A stretch of 64,000 bases of DNA from CAUPWF01 sp964369775. Lineage in GTDB: Bacteria; Bacillota; Clostridia; Lachnospirales; Lachnospiraceae. Positions 9,224-19,064 of this stretch are shown piece after piece (the stretch's first letter is position 1; every line of letters starts with the position of its first letter). Both the position numbers and the translations under genes were made by a program. The DNA lies in assembly GCA_964369775.1 (NCBI GenBank), contig CAYJHQ010000001.1, positions 124,001 through 188,000 on the forward strand, in the 5' to 3' direction. The notes under the pieces are model-generated. The model worked only from the letters and a program-made list of their open reading frames with translations. It had not been told where the DNA came from and did not search any database.

Positions 9224-9994
9224 TTACCCCACGTGGTCTATTCTATATTTCTGCTTCCATTGTTCTAACAACTCTTGTGAAGGGATAAAATCCATACTGT
9301 TTATTGTTAAATCAATTTCCGTATTTATCACTTCATCTATCTCTTCAAACACTTCACTTTTTGTAAGTATCAACTTGTACTGAGTTTGATCTAAACATTT
9401 TTTCGCTGCGTATAGATAACACTTCACTAACGCTGGATCATTACAGATTTGAAAAGCCTTATCGTACATCTCCATAGCTTCATTGTAGAGAAACATCCTA
9501 CCGTAGGCTGCGCCGATACAAGCATACACTTTTCCAAAAAACTTTTCACTTACTGACTCTTCTCTTTGAGTTCTCAAAATGGATTGGTACACAAGCACCG
9601 CTTCTTCTGTTTCTCCATTTTTCAATAGATTATCTCCCTTATTCTTTTGGCGCTCTACTTCTGATAAATCTCTCAATTTTTCTAATACACTCTGTAAATG
9701 GTTTAATTCGCTTTGAATATAAATCTTTGATTCTTTCATCAGCGTCATAATAAAAACTTCTTTCCCTATGTGGTCTAGTAGAATGTTTCGCAGTTGATAA
9801 GACAACTCTCTCAATTCAAGTTCTCCTTCAATCCATGTACAAAGTTGTTCATTGATCACTGTATTATCTACAAGGTACAAATTATGACTGATATAGTAAC
9901 ACAGTTCTTCAATTGTATATATTTTCTTGTGAATTCTCGTAATTTCAAATGGAGTTTTTGCAATTACATTATGACAAAGAATAATGCTGCCCAT
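9224..9994 (-). CDS. TPR-repeat protein of the DUF5717/DUF5716 operon
   Basis: I do not recognise a named family for the 256-residue protein. Residues 1-60 are a small alpha/beta head and residues 95-125 are strongly charged and helical. Residues 118-215 look like two to three TPR-type helix pairs, seen in KNGETEEAVLVYQSIL and MFLYNEAMEMYDKAF. No signal peptide or membrane segment is visible, so it is probably cytosolic. The ATG has AGGAGGAAATC before it and lies inside the last 26 bases of the Hsp70-like gene, indicating translational coupling. TPR proteins often act as Hsp70 co-factors, which fits this context; that role is inferred. Confidence 0.7.
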   Translation of the reverse strand: MGSIILCHNVIAKTPFEITRIHKKIYTIEELCYYISHNLYLVDNTVINEQLCTWIEGELELRELSYQLRNILLDHIGKEVFIMTLMKESKIYIQSELNHLQSVLEKLRDLSEVERQKNKGDNLLKNGETEEAVLVYQSILRTQREESVSEKFFGKVYACIGAAYGRMFLYNEAMEMYDKAFQICNDPALVKCYLYAAKKCLDQTQYKLILTKSEVFEEIDEVINTEIDLTINSMDFIPSQELLEQWKQKYRIDHVG

Positions 9995-11252
9995 GATTTC
10001 CTCCTAAATCTATAATTACTTCTCTCTCAAATTTCGTCGGCTGATAAAATTCTCCAAATCCCACATCTCTCAATGTAATCTTACAAGTATCTGGACCTGT
10101 AAAAATTGCATTAATACGAATTCGTATGGAATAAGACTCTCGCTCTGGCAATTCGTCGAAAGATATTCTTTTTATTTGAACTTTTCCTTTATACAATGAA
10201 TCTACATGTAGCTCAATATCTTCTGTATCTTCTAGTAAGATATCCACTTCCTCATCGTATTCAAACCAGTGATTCCCCCAAGGTATAATCGGGTACAATA
10301 TCTGTTCACCATTTTTTCTAACCTCGATGCTAATTTGCTCTGTCAGCTTATTTTCATCTATATAAATAAGATCATCTCTAATCTTTGAGACCTTTCTAAA
10401 AGCCAAATAACACGCACCAACACTATAAAGCTCACTTCCTAGAAAAGCTTTTCTTCCGTTGCAAAGTACTTTTAGCGATTCTGGATACCAGTTATTTTCA
10501 AAACCTTCTCCCGTTAAAAATACTGATGATACAACACGCTGTTCAAATACGCTTTCAATAAACACTTTAAATCTGCCATCTGCACGTCTAGCTTTTTCTC
10601 CATGAATCAAAGGATATATCACATCCATCTCTTCTTTTTTAGCATTGGCCACATCATCCACAGCCACAAAAACTTCTTTTTGATGGTACGCACTCGTCTG
10701 TATTTTTTTAAGCATATATGCTCGCACTTCGTCTTTATCACAATAGAACATAGCAGAATCGTATTGCCATAACTCCCTTGGCTGATAAAACATATAATTA
10801 CAAAAACTCTCTCTGTAATCATGGATAAATATTTTATGCTTTTCAATCCCAATCCTAACTGCAACACTTCTTAAAAGTTGTGCAATATCTTCATTCATGT
10901 TCGCTACCGTAAAAGATATCGCCTCAATGCAATTAAATTTCTCTAAAGACATCTGCACGAACTTTGATAACAAAAACACTGCATCATAGGTTTCTTCACC
11001 TAATTCTATCTGTTGACCTAATATACTTTTTGATAGTAAGTCCCCTGCTAATTTCCCCTCATGCAAGATTGAAATTCTTTTTGCTTCTACTCCAATTCCC
11101 CATATATCATTTTTTTTACCAATCACAAGAGGTATCTTATTATTTTCTGGAGATGCTTCATACATCTCTGGTTCATTTATCTCTTCATTATAACAGCTCA
11201 CTAAACATGCAGTATTACTAATGTCATAGCCTATTATCTTACCACTATACAA
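9969..11252 (-). CDS. DUF5716-type degenerate Hsp70-like protein
   Basis: The 427-residue protein follows the Hsp70 plan with altered nucleotide motifs. Residues 6-20 (KIIGYDISNTACLV) stand where Hsp70 has its phosphate-1 loop, without the usual Gly. Around residues 135-160, RIGIEKHKIFIHDYRESF resembles the Hsp70 segment before its conserved NEPTAAA. The phosphate-2 position reads YDSAMFYCD and lacks the Gly-rich loop. VFLTGEGF and SELYSVGACYLAF resemble the adenosine region and the closing helix. The last 130 residues are beta-rich, like a substrate-binding beta-sandwich. The start is TTG with AGGAGG eight bases upstream. I recall this family as DUF5716; function unknown. ATP hydrolysis may be lost. 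Confidence 0.75.
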   Translation of the reverse strand: MYSGKIIGYDISNTACLVSCYNEEINEPEMYEASPENNKIPLVIGKKNDIWGIGVEAKRISILHEGKLAGDLLSKSILGQQIELGEETYDAVFLLSKFVQMSLEKFNCIEAISFTVANMNEDIAQLLRSVAVRIGIEKHKIFIHDYRESFCNYMFYQPRELWQYDSAMFYCDKDEVRAYMLKKIQTSAYHQKEVFVAVDDVANAKKEEMDVIYPLIHGEKARRADGRFKVFIESVFEQRVVSSVFLTGEGFENNWYPESLKVLCNGRKAFLGSELYSVGACYLAFRKVSKIRDDLIYIDENKLTEQISIEVRKNGEQILYPIIPWGNHWFEYDEEVDILLEDTEDIELHVDSLYKGKVQIKRISFDELPERESYSIRIRINAIFTGPDTCKITLRDVGFGEFYQPTKFEREVIIDLGGNHGQHYSLS

Positions 11253-11264
11253 GTCCTCTTCCTC

Positions 11265-14200
11265 CTATTCATATGGCATGAATATTTTATCTGCTAATGC
11301 CTCTTCTAGTGCATAAGTCTTCATTTTTTCATCTCTTTCAGTTACATTTCCCATAATATCATTCAATCTACCGTATTTACCAATAAATTCATCTGAACTT
11401 ATAATATGTTTTTCTTTACACGTCTTTATCTCTTTACCATCTTTAGTCTCTACAAAGTAGTAAGTTAAAGTTTCATTTTGGAATATCAAGAATTTTTTGG
11501 TGTAAATATTTCCATATGTTGCATTTAAAGGTTCGCTTGCGTATTCAATCGAGTCTTTCTTTTCTTTATTTACTTGGTAATACAAAGTCACCTTACCATC
11601 TATTTGACTTCTGTAAGTGATGATGGTCTTGTCCCACAGTAGAACTGAGCGAAGTAATTCCTTTTCGTACTTCATATAAAAATCAAAGTAAATTTGCTTC
11701 TCGCACAGCTCTTCCAATAAGTGCTGTAAAAAGTGTTTTTTCTCCAATTGATACTTGTTTTCTGCATAAAACTTTACAACAGCAATTTTTACAATATCAA
11801 TTGTATTTGCTTTCTTTTTAATCTGATCAATAAAAATACCAATAATCTTCTCTGTTACAATTCGACCTTTAATAACATATTCTCTTGCAATATATGCAGT
11901 ATATGCTTCTTCTAATCTGAAATAAGCACCACTTTTATAATATGAAACAAAAACATCTTCTTCTCCTAGTACATTTTCTGAAAATAGCATCTGAGAAATA
12001 ATTCGTTCACCTAGTTTTGATACATCGATTTCAAAGTCATCTGCTGCATACCAGATATCTTTCATAAATTTAGTTGGTCCACAATAAAATGTCGCTAAAT
12101 AATCAAGTGTATTTTTATCATAGTATTCTTTTGCAAATAACTCAAAACAGATATAGATTAGCACTTCATTTTCTTCTGAACTCTCTGCAATCAAAGTACT
12201 ACAATATTTCAAAACTTTTTCAAGTTCAAAGTACTCTTCATCTATTCCGCGCCTTCTTAAGCTTTCTAAAGACAATTCCACTTCTGCCTCTTCATTTTGA
12301 ACCGGGTTTAATTTTTCAAAATGGTTCTTACACATCTCTTGAAATTGCAAATCATAAAACAATCGCTTTGATTCGTACTTTATAGATTCAATCAAGTGTT
12401 TTCCAGTTTTTGTCTCGAAGACTACAATATCATCTTTCGAATCAAGTATAATCTGTGCCCCTTTTTCAGTATATGGAACTCTTTGTCTAATCTCTCCATT
12501 TTCTTCTATAACTAGCACTTCTTTAATTCCAACTACTTTTGTACTTACCAAATAAGAATATAACACGTCATAAATTGCTTTGATTTTCTCATTATTCATC
12601 TCATTTAGCGTTAAGAATCTTCTGTACAACACTTTCAATTGAGGGCTCACTCTTCTTCGTTCCAATTGTGTCATTGCAAACTGCTTCATATTTTCTCTGT
12701 AATATGAGTACAAATCTGAACTTTCTTGCTCGTACATTACAAGATTTGCATATAAAAGAGAAACACTCTCATACGGAAGCGAATTTCCATGTGCGAAATA
12801 CAGGTGTATCGCTCTTGGTAAAGGCTTTGATACACTTTCTGGTTTTATTGACAACATGTAATACTCAAACAATTTTGCTATCTTAAGCTCTTCTTTAACG
12901 GCAATTTCATACCATGTAAAATACTCGTGATCTGTTTTATTTCCTTTAATTAGTATCGTGCAAATAGCCTGTAGTATCATTGGTTCGTTATATAATTCAT
13001 ATGTCATTGCTAAGATTTTGTATATCTTTTTCTCAAATGAATTATGCTGTGTAACAAGATTTGCCATATATAAAGCTAGTTCTCTTGTTATCAATTTATA
13101 TTTAACTGAGAACAGCAATACTTGCATCTCAAACTTCCCAATTTTTTTTAAGTTACTATATTTTTTATTAAAACATCTGTTTGCCTCTAAATAAAATAGT
13201 AGATGATTCGCACCTAGGGAGTGTTGGTTCTCGAGTGCATGTTTTCTTTCAAAATAGTCATTGTAATAGGGATCTATCTGAAGTAACATAAGTAGTAATT
13301 TCCATGATTTGGGATTTTTCAAGTAGACCTTTTGTAAATCTTCAACTACTTTTTTTGTATGAACAGAATCTCCCCTTTGTAATGCTGTTAAAAACAAATA
13401 GTAGGCATCCTGTTCTACATCTCTACCAATTGGAAATTTACTATAATTGTATTTTTCAATAATCCACTTTGCTTCATCAAACTGCTTTCCTATGATATAT
13501 ACATGAGCTTGCATTAATTTATACATCTCATTATCTGCATCTATAGCTTGTAACTCTACAGTTTTTTCTACACCTTTCTTTACCCATTCATCTCTATATA
13601 CCTTGCCTCGCTCAAGTTGTATCAAAGATTTTAAAAATTGGGCAATGACGTAATCTGCCTTTCGCTTATCTGGTTTATCAATATTTACGTCTGCAATTTC
13701 AAGCGTGTAACTTATACGCTCATAAGGGGTTTCCACAAAAATCCTTCCCCAGTTTTTCCCTGCATGCAGTTTTGTGTTTCTAATCGTATATATCAGCTCA
13801 TATTCTGCACCAGTAAAATCTTCAGTGGTAAACTGCGACTTGCTAAGTTCTATAAATTCTGAATCTGTAGAGACTGTTGCACTCAAATGCCCCCACGTAT
13901 TTTTCGTTATGATTACACTATCTTGTAGTACTCCATCTGGTTTACCATAATAACGATCTTCTGCCTCAAAAGATAGGAAGATTCTCTCTTTTTGCTTTAC
14001 AGCTACTAGAAACTCCTCTAGGCCACTAGCATCTAAGTCCCATCTTCTCATATTATCATATAAGGCTGTTATTTTTGTTGGTTCATACTTTAAAAGTTCA
14101 TAAAAATCTCTTGATTTAAAAATTCTTTTTGCTTCATCAAAATTTTTATATGCAACTTTCTTAAATCCCTTTAAGTCTTGAATTGTACCATAATCTGTCA

Positions 14201-14561
14201 TAATAAATGGCTTTTCTATGATTACTGTGTAGTCTACATCATATTCTCCTCCATTGCAGACAATCGAGAATTTACCACGTTCTACATCCCCTGGTTTCAA
14301 TCCACTTCCATCAAATGAATACTCCACATGTACTGGATTCCCATTAAAACCATTCTCTATGCATTGCATACGAATTGAAGAGGAATATACAAGTCCTCGG
14401 ATATCACCTTTATCTGAATTTTCAATTTTAAAATTACCTCTGTGAACCTCTCCTTCACCTATCTTTAAAACAAGATGAGTAGTTGGAAACGTAATGTTGG
14501 GTTTTAATATCTGAAAGTCGCCTTTGGAAAAATGTCTAATTTTATCTTTCAAGTTCTTCAC
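11265..14561 (-). CDS. DUF5717-type large solenoid protein
   Basis: This 1098-residue protein has no signal peptide or clear membrane segment. Roughly residues 1-130 and 195-300 are two beta-sandwich-like domains, each with a Gly-rich turn (LKPGDVERGKF, LHAGKNWGRIFVE). Residues 310-720 are a long helical repeat region resembling an alpha-solenoid. The C-terminal part (about 800-1098) mixes helices with a final beta-rich section. I recall it as DUF5717, found next to DUF5716 in Lachnospiraceae. The GTG start at 14561 has a weak binding site; a TTG at 14552 has AGGTGAAG at better spacing and may be the true start. It heads the three-gene operon. Its stop codon overlaps the binding site of the next gene. 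Function unknown. Confidence 0.75.
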   Translation of the reverse strand: MKNLKDKIRHFSKGDFQILKPNITFPTTHLVLKIGEGEVHRGNFKIENSDKGDIRGLVYSSSIRMQCIENGFNGNPVHVEYSFDGSGLKPGDVERGKFSIVCNGGEYDVDYTVIIEKPFIMTDYGTIQDLKGFKKVAYKNFDEAKRIFKSRDFYELLKYEPTKITALYDNMRRWDLDASGLEEFLVAVKQKERIFLSFEAEDRYYGKPDGVLQDSVIITKNTWGHLSATVSTDSEFIELSKSQFTTEDFTGAEYELIYTIRNTKLHAGKNWGRIFVETPYERISYTLEIADVNIDKPDKRKADYVIAQFLKSLIQLERGKVYRDEWVKKGVEKTVELQAIDADNEMYKLMQAHVYIIGKQFDEAKWIIEKYNYSKFPIGRDVEQDAYYLFLTALQRGDSVHTKKVVEDLQKVYLKNPKSWKLLLMLLQIDPYYNDYFERKHALENQHSLGANHLLFYLEANRCFNKKYSNLKKIGKFEMQVLLFSVKYKLITRELALYMANLVTQHNSFEKKIYKILAMTYELYNEPMILQAICTILIKGNKTDHEYFTWYEIAVKEELKIAKLFEYYMLSIKPESVSKPLPRAIHLYFAHGNSLPYESVSLLYANLVMYEQESSDLYSYYRENMKQFAMTQLERRRVSPQLKVLYRRFLTLNEMNNEKIKAIYDVLYSYLVSTKVVGIKEVLVIEENGEIRQRVPYTEKGAQIILDSKDDIVVFETKTGKHLIESIKYESKRLFYDLQFQEMCKNHFEKLNPVQNEEAEVELSLESLRRRGIDEEYFELEKVLKYCSTLIAESSEENEVLIYICFELFAKEYYDKNTLDYLATFYCGPTKFMKDIWYAADDFEIDVSKLGERIISQMLFSENVLGEEDVFVSYYKSGAYFRLEEAYTAYIAREYVIKGRIVTEKIIGIFIDQIKKKANTIDIVKIAVVKFYAENKYQLEKKHFLQHLLEELCEKQIYFDFYMKYEKELLRSVLLWDKTIITYRSQIDGKVTLYYQVNKEKKDSIEYASEPLNATYGNIYTKKFLIFQNETLTYYFVETKDGKEIKTCKEKHIISSDEFIGKYGRLNDIMGNVTERDEKMKTYALEEALADKIFMPYE

Positions 14562-14578
14562 CTACTTATGTTTCTTTA

Positions 14579-14606
14579 TTGATTTTTTTTATAATCGCGC
14601 TATAAT
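14579..14606 (+). promoter_or_regulatory. Promoter of the HisC/CobD-like aminotransferase gene
   Basis: TTGATT (14579-14584), 16 bases, TATAAT (14601-14606). It overlaps face to face with the minus-strand promoter at 14609-14638, whose -10 box starts three bases away. Confidence 0.55.
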
Positions 14607-14608
14607 GA

Positions 14609-14638
14609 ATTATATCATTATTATGTGGGTAAAGGCAA
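14609..14638 (-). promoter_or_regulatory. Promoter of the DUF5717-DUF5716-TPR operon
   Basis: On the minus strand TTGCCT (14633-14638), 18 bases, TATAAT (14609-14614). The start of transcription would lie near 14602, inside the opposing -10 box, so the two promoters probably exclude each other. Confidence 0.5.
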
Positions 14639-14683
14639 TCCTTGTTTTATCTATGTATTAATCAAAAAATAGCGAGGTACTAT

Positions 14684-15796
14684 ATGTCAAAAAACAAAAT
14701 ATTCCATGGCAGTGATATTGAAATCATTGCTTCACAGTTCAACATAGATCAAGATAGAATAAGCAACTTTGCTTCCAATGTAAACCCACTTGGAATTTCG
14801 AACCTACTTAAAGAGACGCTCATACAGAATATAGACGTAATTACAGAGTATCCTGATAAGAATTACAAATTTCTCAAATCATCTTTAGCCGGTTACTGTA
14901 ACGTAGATGAGGATTATATTATCGTCGGGAACGGTACTTCTGAATTAATCTCCCTTTTAATTTCTACCAGGAAAGCTAAAAAAGCACTTTTACTCGGTCC
15001 TACATATTCCGAGTATAAAAGAGAATTTATGTTAACCAACGGGGCTATAGACGAATACAACCTTGAAGCTTCTAATACCTTCAAACTCGAACTTTCAGAG
15101 CTATTTTCAACGTTGTCGGACGGATATGATTTTTTTATATTATGTAACCCTAACAACCCTACAGGTAGTTCAATTCATCTTGAAGACATGAAAGAAATTC
15201 TCGATTTTTGCAAAAAACATCAAATATTCGTCATGATAGATGAAACTTATGTGGAATTTTCATCCGATATTAAAACGATAACTGCTACAAGCCTCATCCC
15301 CCACTACGATAACTTCATTGTTTTAAGAGGTAGTTCAAAGTTTTTTGCTGCACCAGGTCTTCGCCTCGGGTATGGTTTAACTAGTAATCAAGAGTTTTTA
15401 CAAGTTCTAATCACTCACCAAACTCCTTGGTCTTTAAATAGCGTTGCTGAATTAGCTGGTAGCGTAATGTTTCGAGATTATGACTATATAGAGTCCACTA
15501 ATCAATTAATCAATGATGAAAAAAAGAAGTTTTACAGTGCTTTTTTAGCATCAAAAGCATTTAAGTTATACCCTTCTGACGCTAATTTTATTCTTGTTAA
15601 GATTCTTGCTCCCAATTTAACCGCATCCAACGTTTTTACTCATTGTATAAAAGAGCATTTAATGATACGAGATTGCACTTCCTTCTTTGGTAATAGTGGC
15701 GAATTTATCCGCTTCTGCATATTAACGCCAGAAGAAAACAAAAAATTAACGCAATGTCTTCTAGACATTGCATCCCGAGAAATGATACCCAATTAA
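14684..15796 (+). CDS. HisC/CobD-like PLP-dependent aminotransferase
   Basis: This 370-residue fold-type I PLP enzyme is related to histidinol-phosphate aminotransferase and threonine-phosphate decarboxylase. Visible features are ASNVNPLG near the start, NGTSELISLL (cofactor phosphate region), NPNNPTGS, and DETYVEFS. The internal-aldimine lysine is in SSKFFAAPGLRLGY near residue 227. No histidine or cobalamin genes lie nearby, so the substrate is open. The ATG at 14684 is chosen because GAGGT precedes it; the upstream in-frame TTG has no binding site. It stands alone, with its own promoter and terminator. Confidence 0.8.
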   Translation: MSKNKIFHGSDIEIIASQFNIDQDRISNFASNVNPLGISNLLKETLIQNIDVITEYPDKNYKFLKSSLAGYCNVDEDYIIVGNGTSELISLLISTRKAKKALLLGPTYSEYKREFMLTNGAIDEYNLEASNTFKLELSELFSTLSDGYDFFILCNPNNPTGSSIHLEDMKEILDFCKKHQIFVMIDETYVEFSSDIKTITATSLIPHYDNFIVLRGSSKFFAAPGLRLGYGLTSNQEFLQVLITHQTPWSLNSVAELAGSVMFRDYDYIESTNQLINDEKKKFYSAFLASKAFKLYPSDANFILVKILAPNLTASNVFTHCIKEHLMIRDCTSFFGNSGEFIRFCILTPEENKKLTQCLLDIASREMIPN

Positions 15797-15810
15797 TTTC
15801 ATCTATATAA

Positions 15811-15852
15811 AAAAACGCTTGACTGCGCATTTAGGGCAATCAAGCGTTTTTC
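15811..15852. terminator. Bidirectional terminator between the aminotransferase and carB
   Basis: AAAACGCTTGA (15812-15822) and TCAAGCGTTTT (15840-15850) form an 11 bp stem with A and T tracts on either side, so it can end transcription from both convergent genes. Confidence 0.85.
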
Positions 15853-15863
15853 TATTTTACATT

Positions 15864-18800
15864 TTATTTTACTTTCGCTATATCAATTAATGTTAATTTA
15901 TTCACATCTGTATTTTCTAAGCTAGTTACTAATGCTTCGGCAGTATCAAGAGATGTCAACACATTCACCCCTGTCTCGATTGCATTTCTTCGAATAATGA
16001 ACCCATCTTTTGATCTCTCTGCTCCTTGATTTGGTGTGTCAATAACTAAGTCAATTTCATGACCTAGTATCAAATCCATTAAGTTCGGTGATTCTTGTTC
16101 AATTTTGTTTGTACGAATCACTTTAACTTCACCTGCTTTCAAGGCGTTTGCAGTTCCTCTTGTAGCATAGATTCTATATCCTAATGTTTCGAATCTTTTC
16201 GCTATCGTTACCCCCTCTTCTTTGTCCTCATCACGAAGCGTCATAATCATATTCTTATATTTTGGTAATTTGATTCCAGCACCTATAAAGGCTTTATATA
16301 AAGCTTCATTGAAAGTTTTTGCAATACCTAAACACTCACCAGTAGATTTCATCTCTGGCCCAAGACTGATATCAGCTCCTCGGATTTTTTCAAAAGAGAA
16401 CACTGGCATTTTTATAGCAATATACTCTGATTCTTTTTGTAATCCTGGAGTGTATCCCAACTCTTTTAAGGTTTTCCCAATAATCATCTGAGTAGCTAGT
16501 GTTACAATCGGAATTCCTGTCACCTTACTGATATAAGGAACAGTTCTACTCGATCTTGGATTCACTTCAATTACGTAAACCTCTTCCCCACATACGATAA
16601 ACTGGATATTAATCATTCCTATTACATTTAATGCTTTCGCCAACCTTTTCGTATATTCCTCAATTTTTTTCTTTACATCAACCGAAATGCTCTGTGCAGG
16701 GTATACAGAAATACTATCTCCTGAATGTATACCAGCTCTTTCGATATGTTCCATGATACCTGGTATTAAGATATCTGTCCCATCACAAATCGCATCTACT
16801 TCAATCTCTTTTCCGACAAGGTATTTATCTACTAGAATCGGATTTTCTTGAGCTATCCTGTTAATAATCCCGATAAATTCATCAATATCATTGTCACTAA
16901 TCGCAATTTGCATCCCTTGCCCACCTAATACGTAAGATGGTCTCACCAGCACTGGATACCCAAGCCTGTTTGCTACTTTCTTTGCTTCCTCAGCAGTAAA
17001 TACCGTATCTCCTACTGGTCTTGGAATTTCACATTCTTCTAATATCTTATCAAATAACTCTCTATCTTCTGCTGCATCTACATCTTTAGCTGCCGTCCCT
17101 AGTATTGGAACGCCCATATCCATCAAGGCTTTTGTCAATTTAATAGCCGTCTGACCTCCAAATTGAACCACTGCTCCATCTGGTTTTTCAATATCTACTA
17201 TACTTTCAACATCTTCAGGTGTCAAAGGTTCAAAATATAGCTTATCTGCTATATCGAAATCTGTACTTACCGTCTCTGGGTTATTATTAACGATAATTGT
17301 TTCATAACCTTCTTTTTCAAATGCCCATGTACAATGAACAGAACAGTAGTCAAACTCGATACCTTGACCTATGCGAATTGGTCCTGATCCTAGTACTAGC
17401 ACTTTCTTTTTATCATTTGTCTGAACTGCTTCGTTTTCACTTCCAAAGACCGAATAATAGTATGGAGTTTCAGCTGCGAACTCTGCTGCACACGTATCAA
17501 CCATCTTATATGCTGCTAGAATCCCCCATTCTTTACGCAGAGCATGAATCTTCTCTACAGCTTTTCCTGTTAGCCTTGCGATTACCGTGTCTGGAAATTC
17601 CATTCTTTTTGCTTCTCTTAAAAGCTCTTGATTGAGTTCGTCTGACTTTAATTTTTCTTCCATCTCAACTAAGATAGCAATTTTATCAATAAACCACATA
17701 TCAATTTTTGTGATATCGTGAATCTCTTCATATGAGATTCCTTTTCTATGCGCCTCTGAAATCAACCATATTCTTCTATCATCTACAACTTTTAACTGCT
17801 CAAGGATATCTTCCTTTGTCATAGCTGAGTAATCATAAGACATCAAACTATCCACATTTTGTTCAAGAGATCGTATCGCTTTCATCAGTCCACCTTCAAA
17901 GTTATCGCAAATACTCATAACTTCTCCAGTCGCCTTCATCTGAGTAGTTAGGGTTCTCTTTGCATTGATAAATTTATCAAATGGTAATCTTGGAAGCTTC
18001 ACAACGCAGTAATCTAACATCGGCTCAAAACTCGCATACGTTTTTCCTGTAATCGCATTTTTTATCTCATCTAATGTATATCCTAATGCAATCTTTGCTG
18101 CCACCTTTGCAATTGGATACCCTGTTGCTTTAGAGGCGAGCGCTGAAGAACGGCTCACACGTGGGTTTACTTCTATTACACAGTACTCAAAACTTGTTGG
18201 ATGTAGTGCATACTGTACATTGCAGCCCCCAGTGATTTTAAGTTCGCTAATAATATTAAGTGCCGACGTGCGAAGCATCTGATATTCTTTATCACCTAAT
18301 GTTTGAGAAGGCGCTACAACAATACTATCCCCCGTATGAACGCCTACAGGATCAATGTTTTCCATATTACACACCGTAATGCAATTACCTTTTCCGTCAC
18401 GCATCACTTCATACTCTACTTCTTTCCAACCTGCGATGCAACGTTCCACTAATACTTGACCTACACGAGAAAGACGTAATCCATTTTGTAATATTTCTTT
18501 TAATTGCGCTTCATCATCTGCGATTCCTCCACCGGAACCTCCAAGTGTATACGCTGGTCTTAGTACGATTGGATATCCTATTTCCCTTGCAAATCTAACC
18601 CCGTCTTCTACATTTTCTACTACTAAAGAGGCAGCTACTGGCTCATTGATCTTTTCCATTGTACTTTTAAACTCTAGTCTATCTTCTGCTTTTTTAATTG
18701 TCTCTGATGTGGTTCCAATTAATTTCACATTATGCTCTTTAAAAAATCCTTTTTCATCTAACTCCATTGCAAGATTCAATCCTGCCTGACCTCCAAGTGT

Positions 18801-19064
18801 CGGCAAAACGCTGTCTGGACGTTCTTCTAGAATTAGTTGCTCTACTACTTCTACCGTAAGCGGTTCAATATAAACTTTATCTGCAATATCTTTATCTGTC
18901 ATGATAGTCGCTGGGTTCGAGTTAAGTAATACAACTTCAATTCCCTCTTCTTTTAGTGAACGACAAGCTTGTGTTCCTGCGTAATCAAACTCCGCAGCCT
19001 GTCCTATAATAATTGGTCCTGAACCAAGTACCAATACTTTTTTAATTTCTGGATTTCTCGGCAT
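15864..19064 (-). CDS. carB: Carbamoyl-phosphate synthase large subunit
   Basis: CarB (1066 residues) combines bicarbonate, ATP and ammonia from CarA into carbamoyl phosphate for pyrimidine and arginine synthesis. It has the expected duplicated layout. Two ATP-grasp halves begin with KKVLVLGSGPIIIGQ at residue 8 and KKVLVLGSGPIRIGQG near residue 555. Each half contains a signature such as ALHPTSFEYCVIEVNPRVSRSS or EVYVIEVNPRSSRTVP, and a C-terminal MGS-like allosteric domain ends the protein. Its ATG overlaps the carA stop by one base (TAATG), so translation is coupled. Confidence 0.96.
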   Translation of the reverse strand: MPRNPEIKKVLVLGSGPIIIGQAAEFDYAGTQACRSLKEEGIEVVLLNSNPATIMTDKDIADKVYIEPLTVEVVEQLILEERPDSVLPTLGGQAGLNLAMELDEKGFFKEHNVKLIGTTSETIKKAEDRLEFKSTMEKINEPVAASLVVENVEDGVRFAREIGYPIVLRPAYTLGGSGGGIADDEAQLKEILQNGLRLSRVGQVLVERCIAGWKEVEYEVMRDGKGNCITVCNMENIDPVGVHTGDSIVVAPSQTLGDKEYQMLRTSALNIISELKITGGCNVQYALHPTSFEYCVIEVNPRVSRSSALASKATGYPIAKVAAKIALGYTLDEIKNAITGKTYASFEPMLDYCVVKLPRLPFDKFINAKRTLTTQMKATGEVMSICDNFEGGLMKAIRSLEQNVDSLMSYDYSAMTKEDILEQLKVVDDRRIWLISEAHRKGISYEEIHDITKIDMWFIDKIAILVEMEEKLKSDELNQELLREAKRMEFPDTVIARLTGKAVEKIHALRKEWGILAAYKMVDTCAAEFAAETPYYYSVFGSENEAVQTNDKKKVLVLGSGPIRIGQGIEFDYCSVHCTWAFEKEGYETIIVNNNPETVSTDFDIADKLYFEPLTPEDVESIVDIEKPDGAVVQFGGQTAIKLTKALMDMGVPILGTAAKDVDAAEDRELFDKILEECEIPRPVGDTVFTAEEAKKVANRLGYPVLVRPSYVLGGQGMQIAISDNDIDEFIGIINRIAQENPILVDKYLVGKEIEVDAICDGTDILIPGIMEHIERAGIHSGDSISVYPAQSISVDVKKKIEEYTKRLAKALNVIGMINIQFIVCGEEVYVIEVNPRSSRTVPYISKVTGIPIVTLATQMIIGKTLKELGYTPGLQKESEYIAIKMPVFSFEKIRGADISLGPEMKSTGECLGIAKTFNEALYKAFIGAGIKLPKYKNMIMTLRDEDKEEGVTIAKRFETLGYRIYATRGTANALKAGEVKVIRTNKIEQESPNLMDLILGHEIDLVIDTPNQGAERSKDGFIIRRNAIETGVNVLTSLDTAEALVTSLENTDVNKLTLIDIAKVK

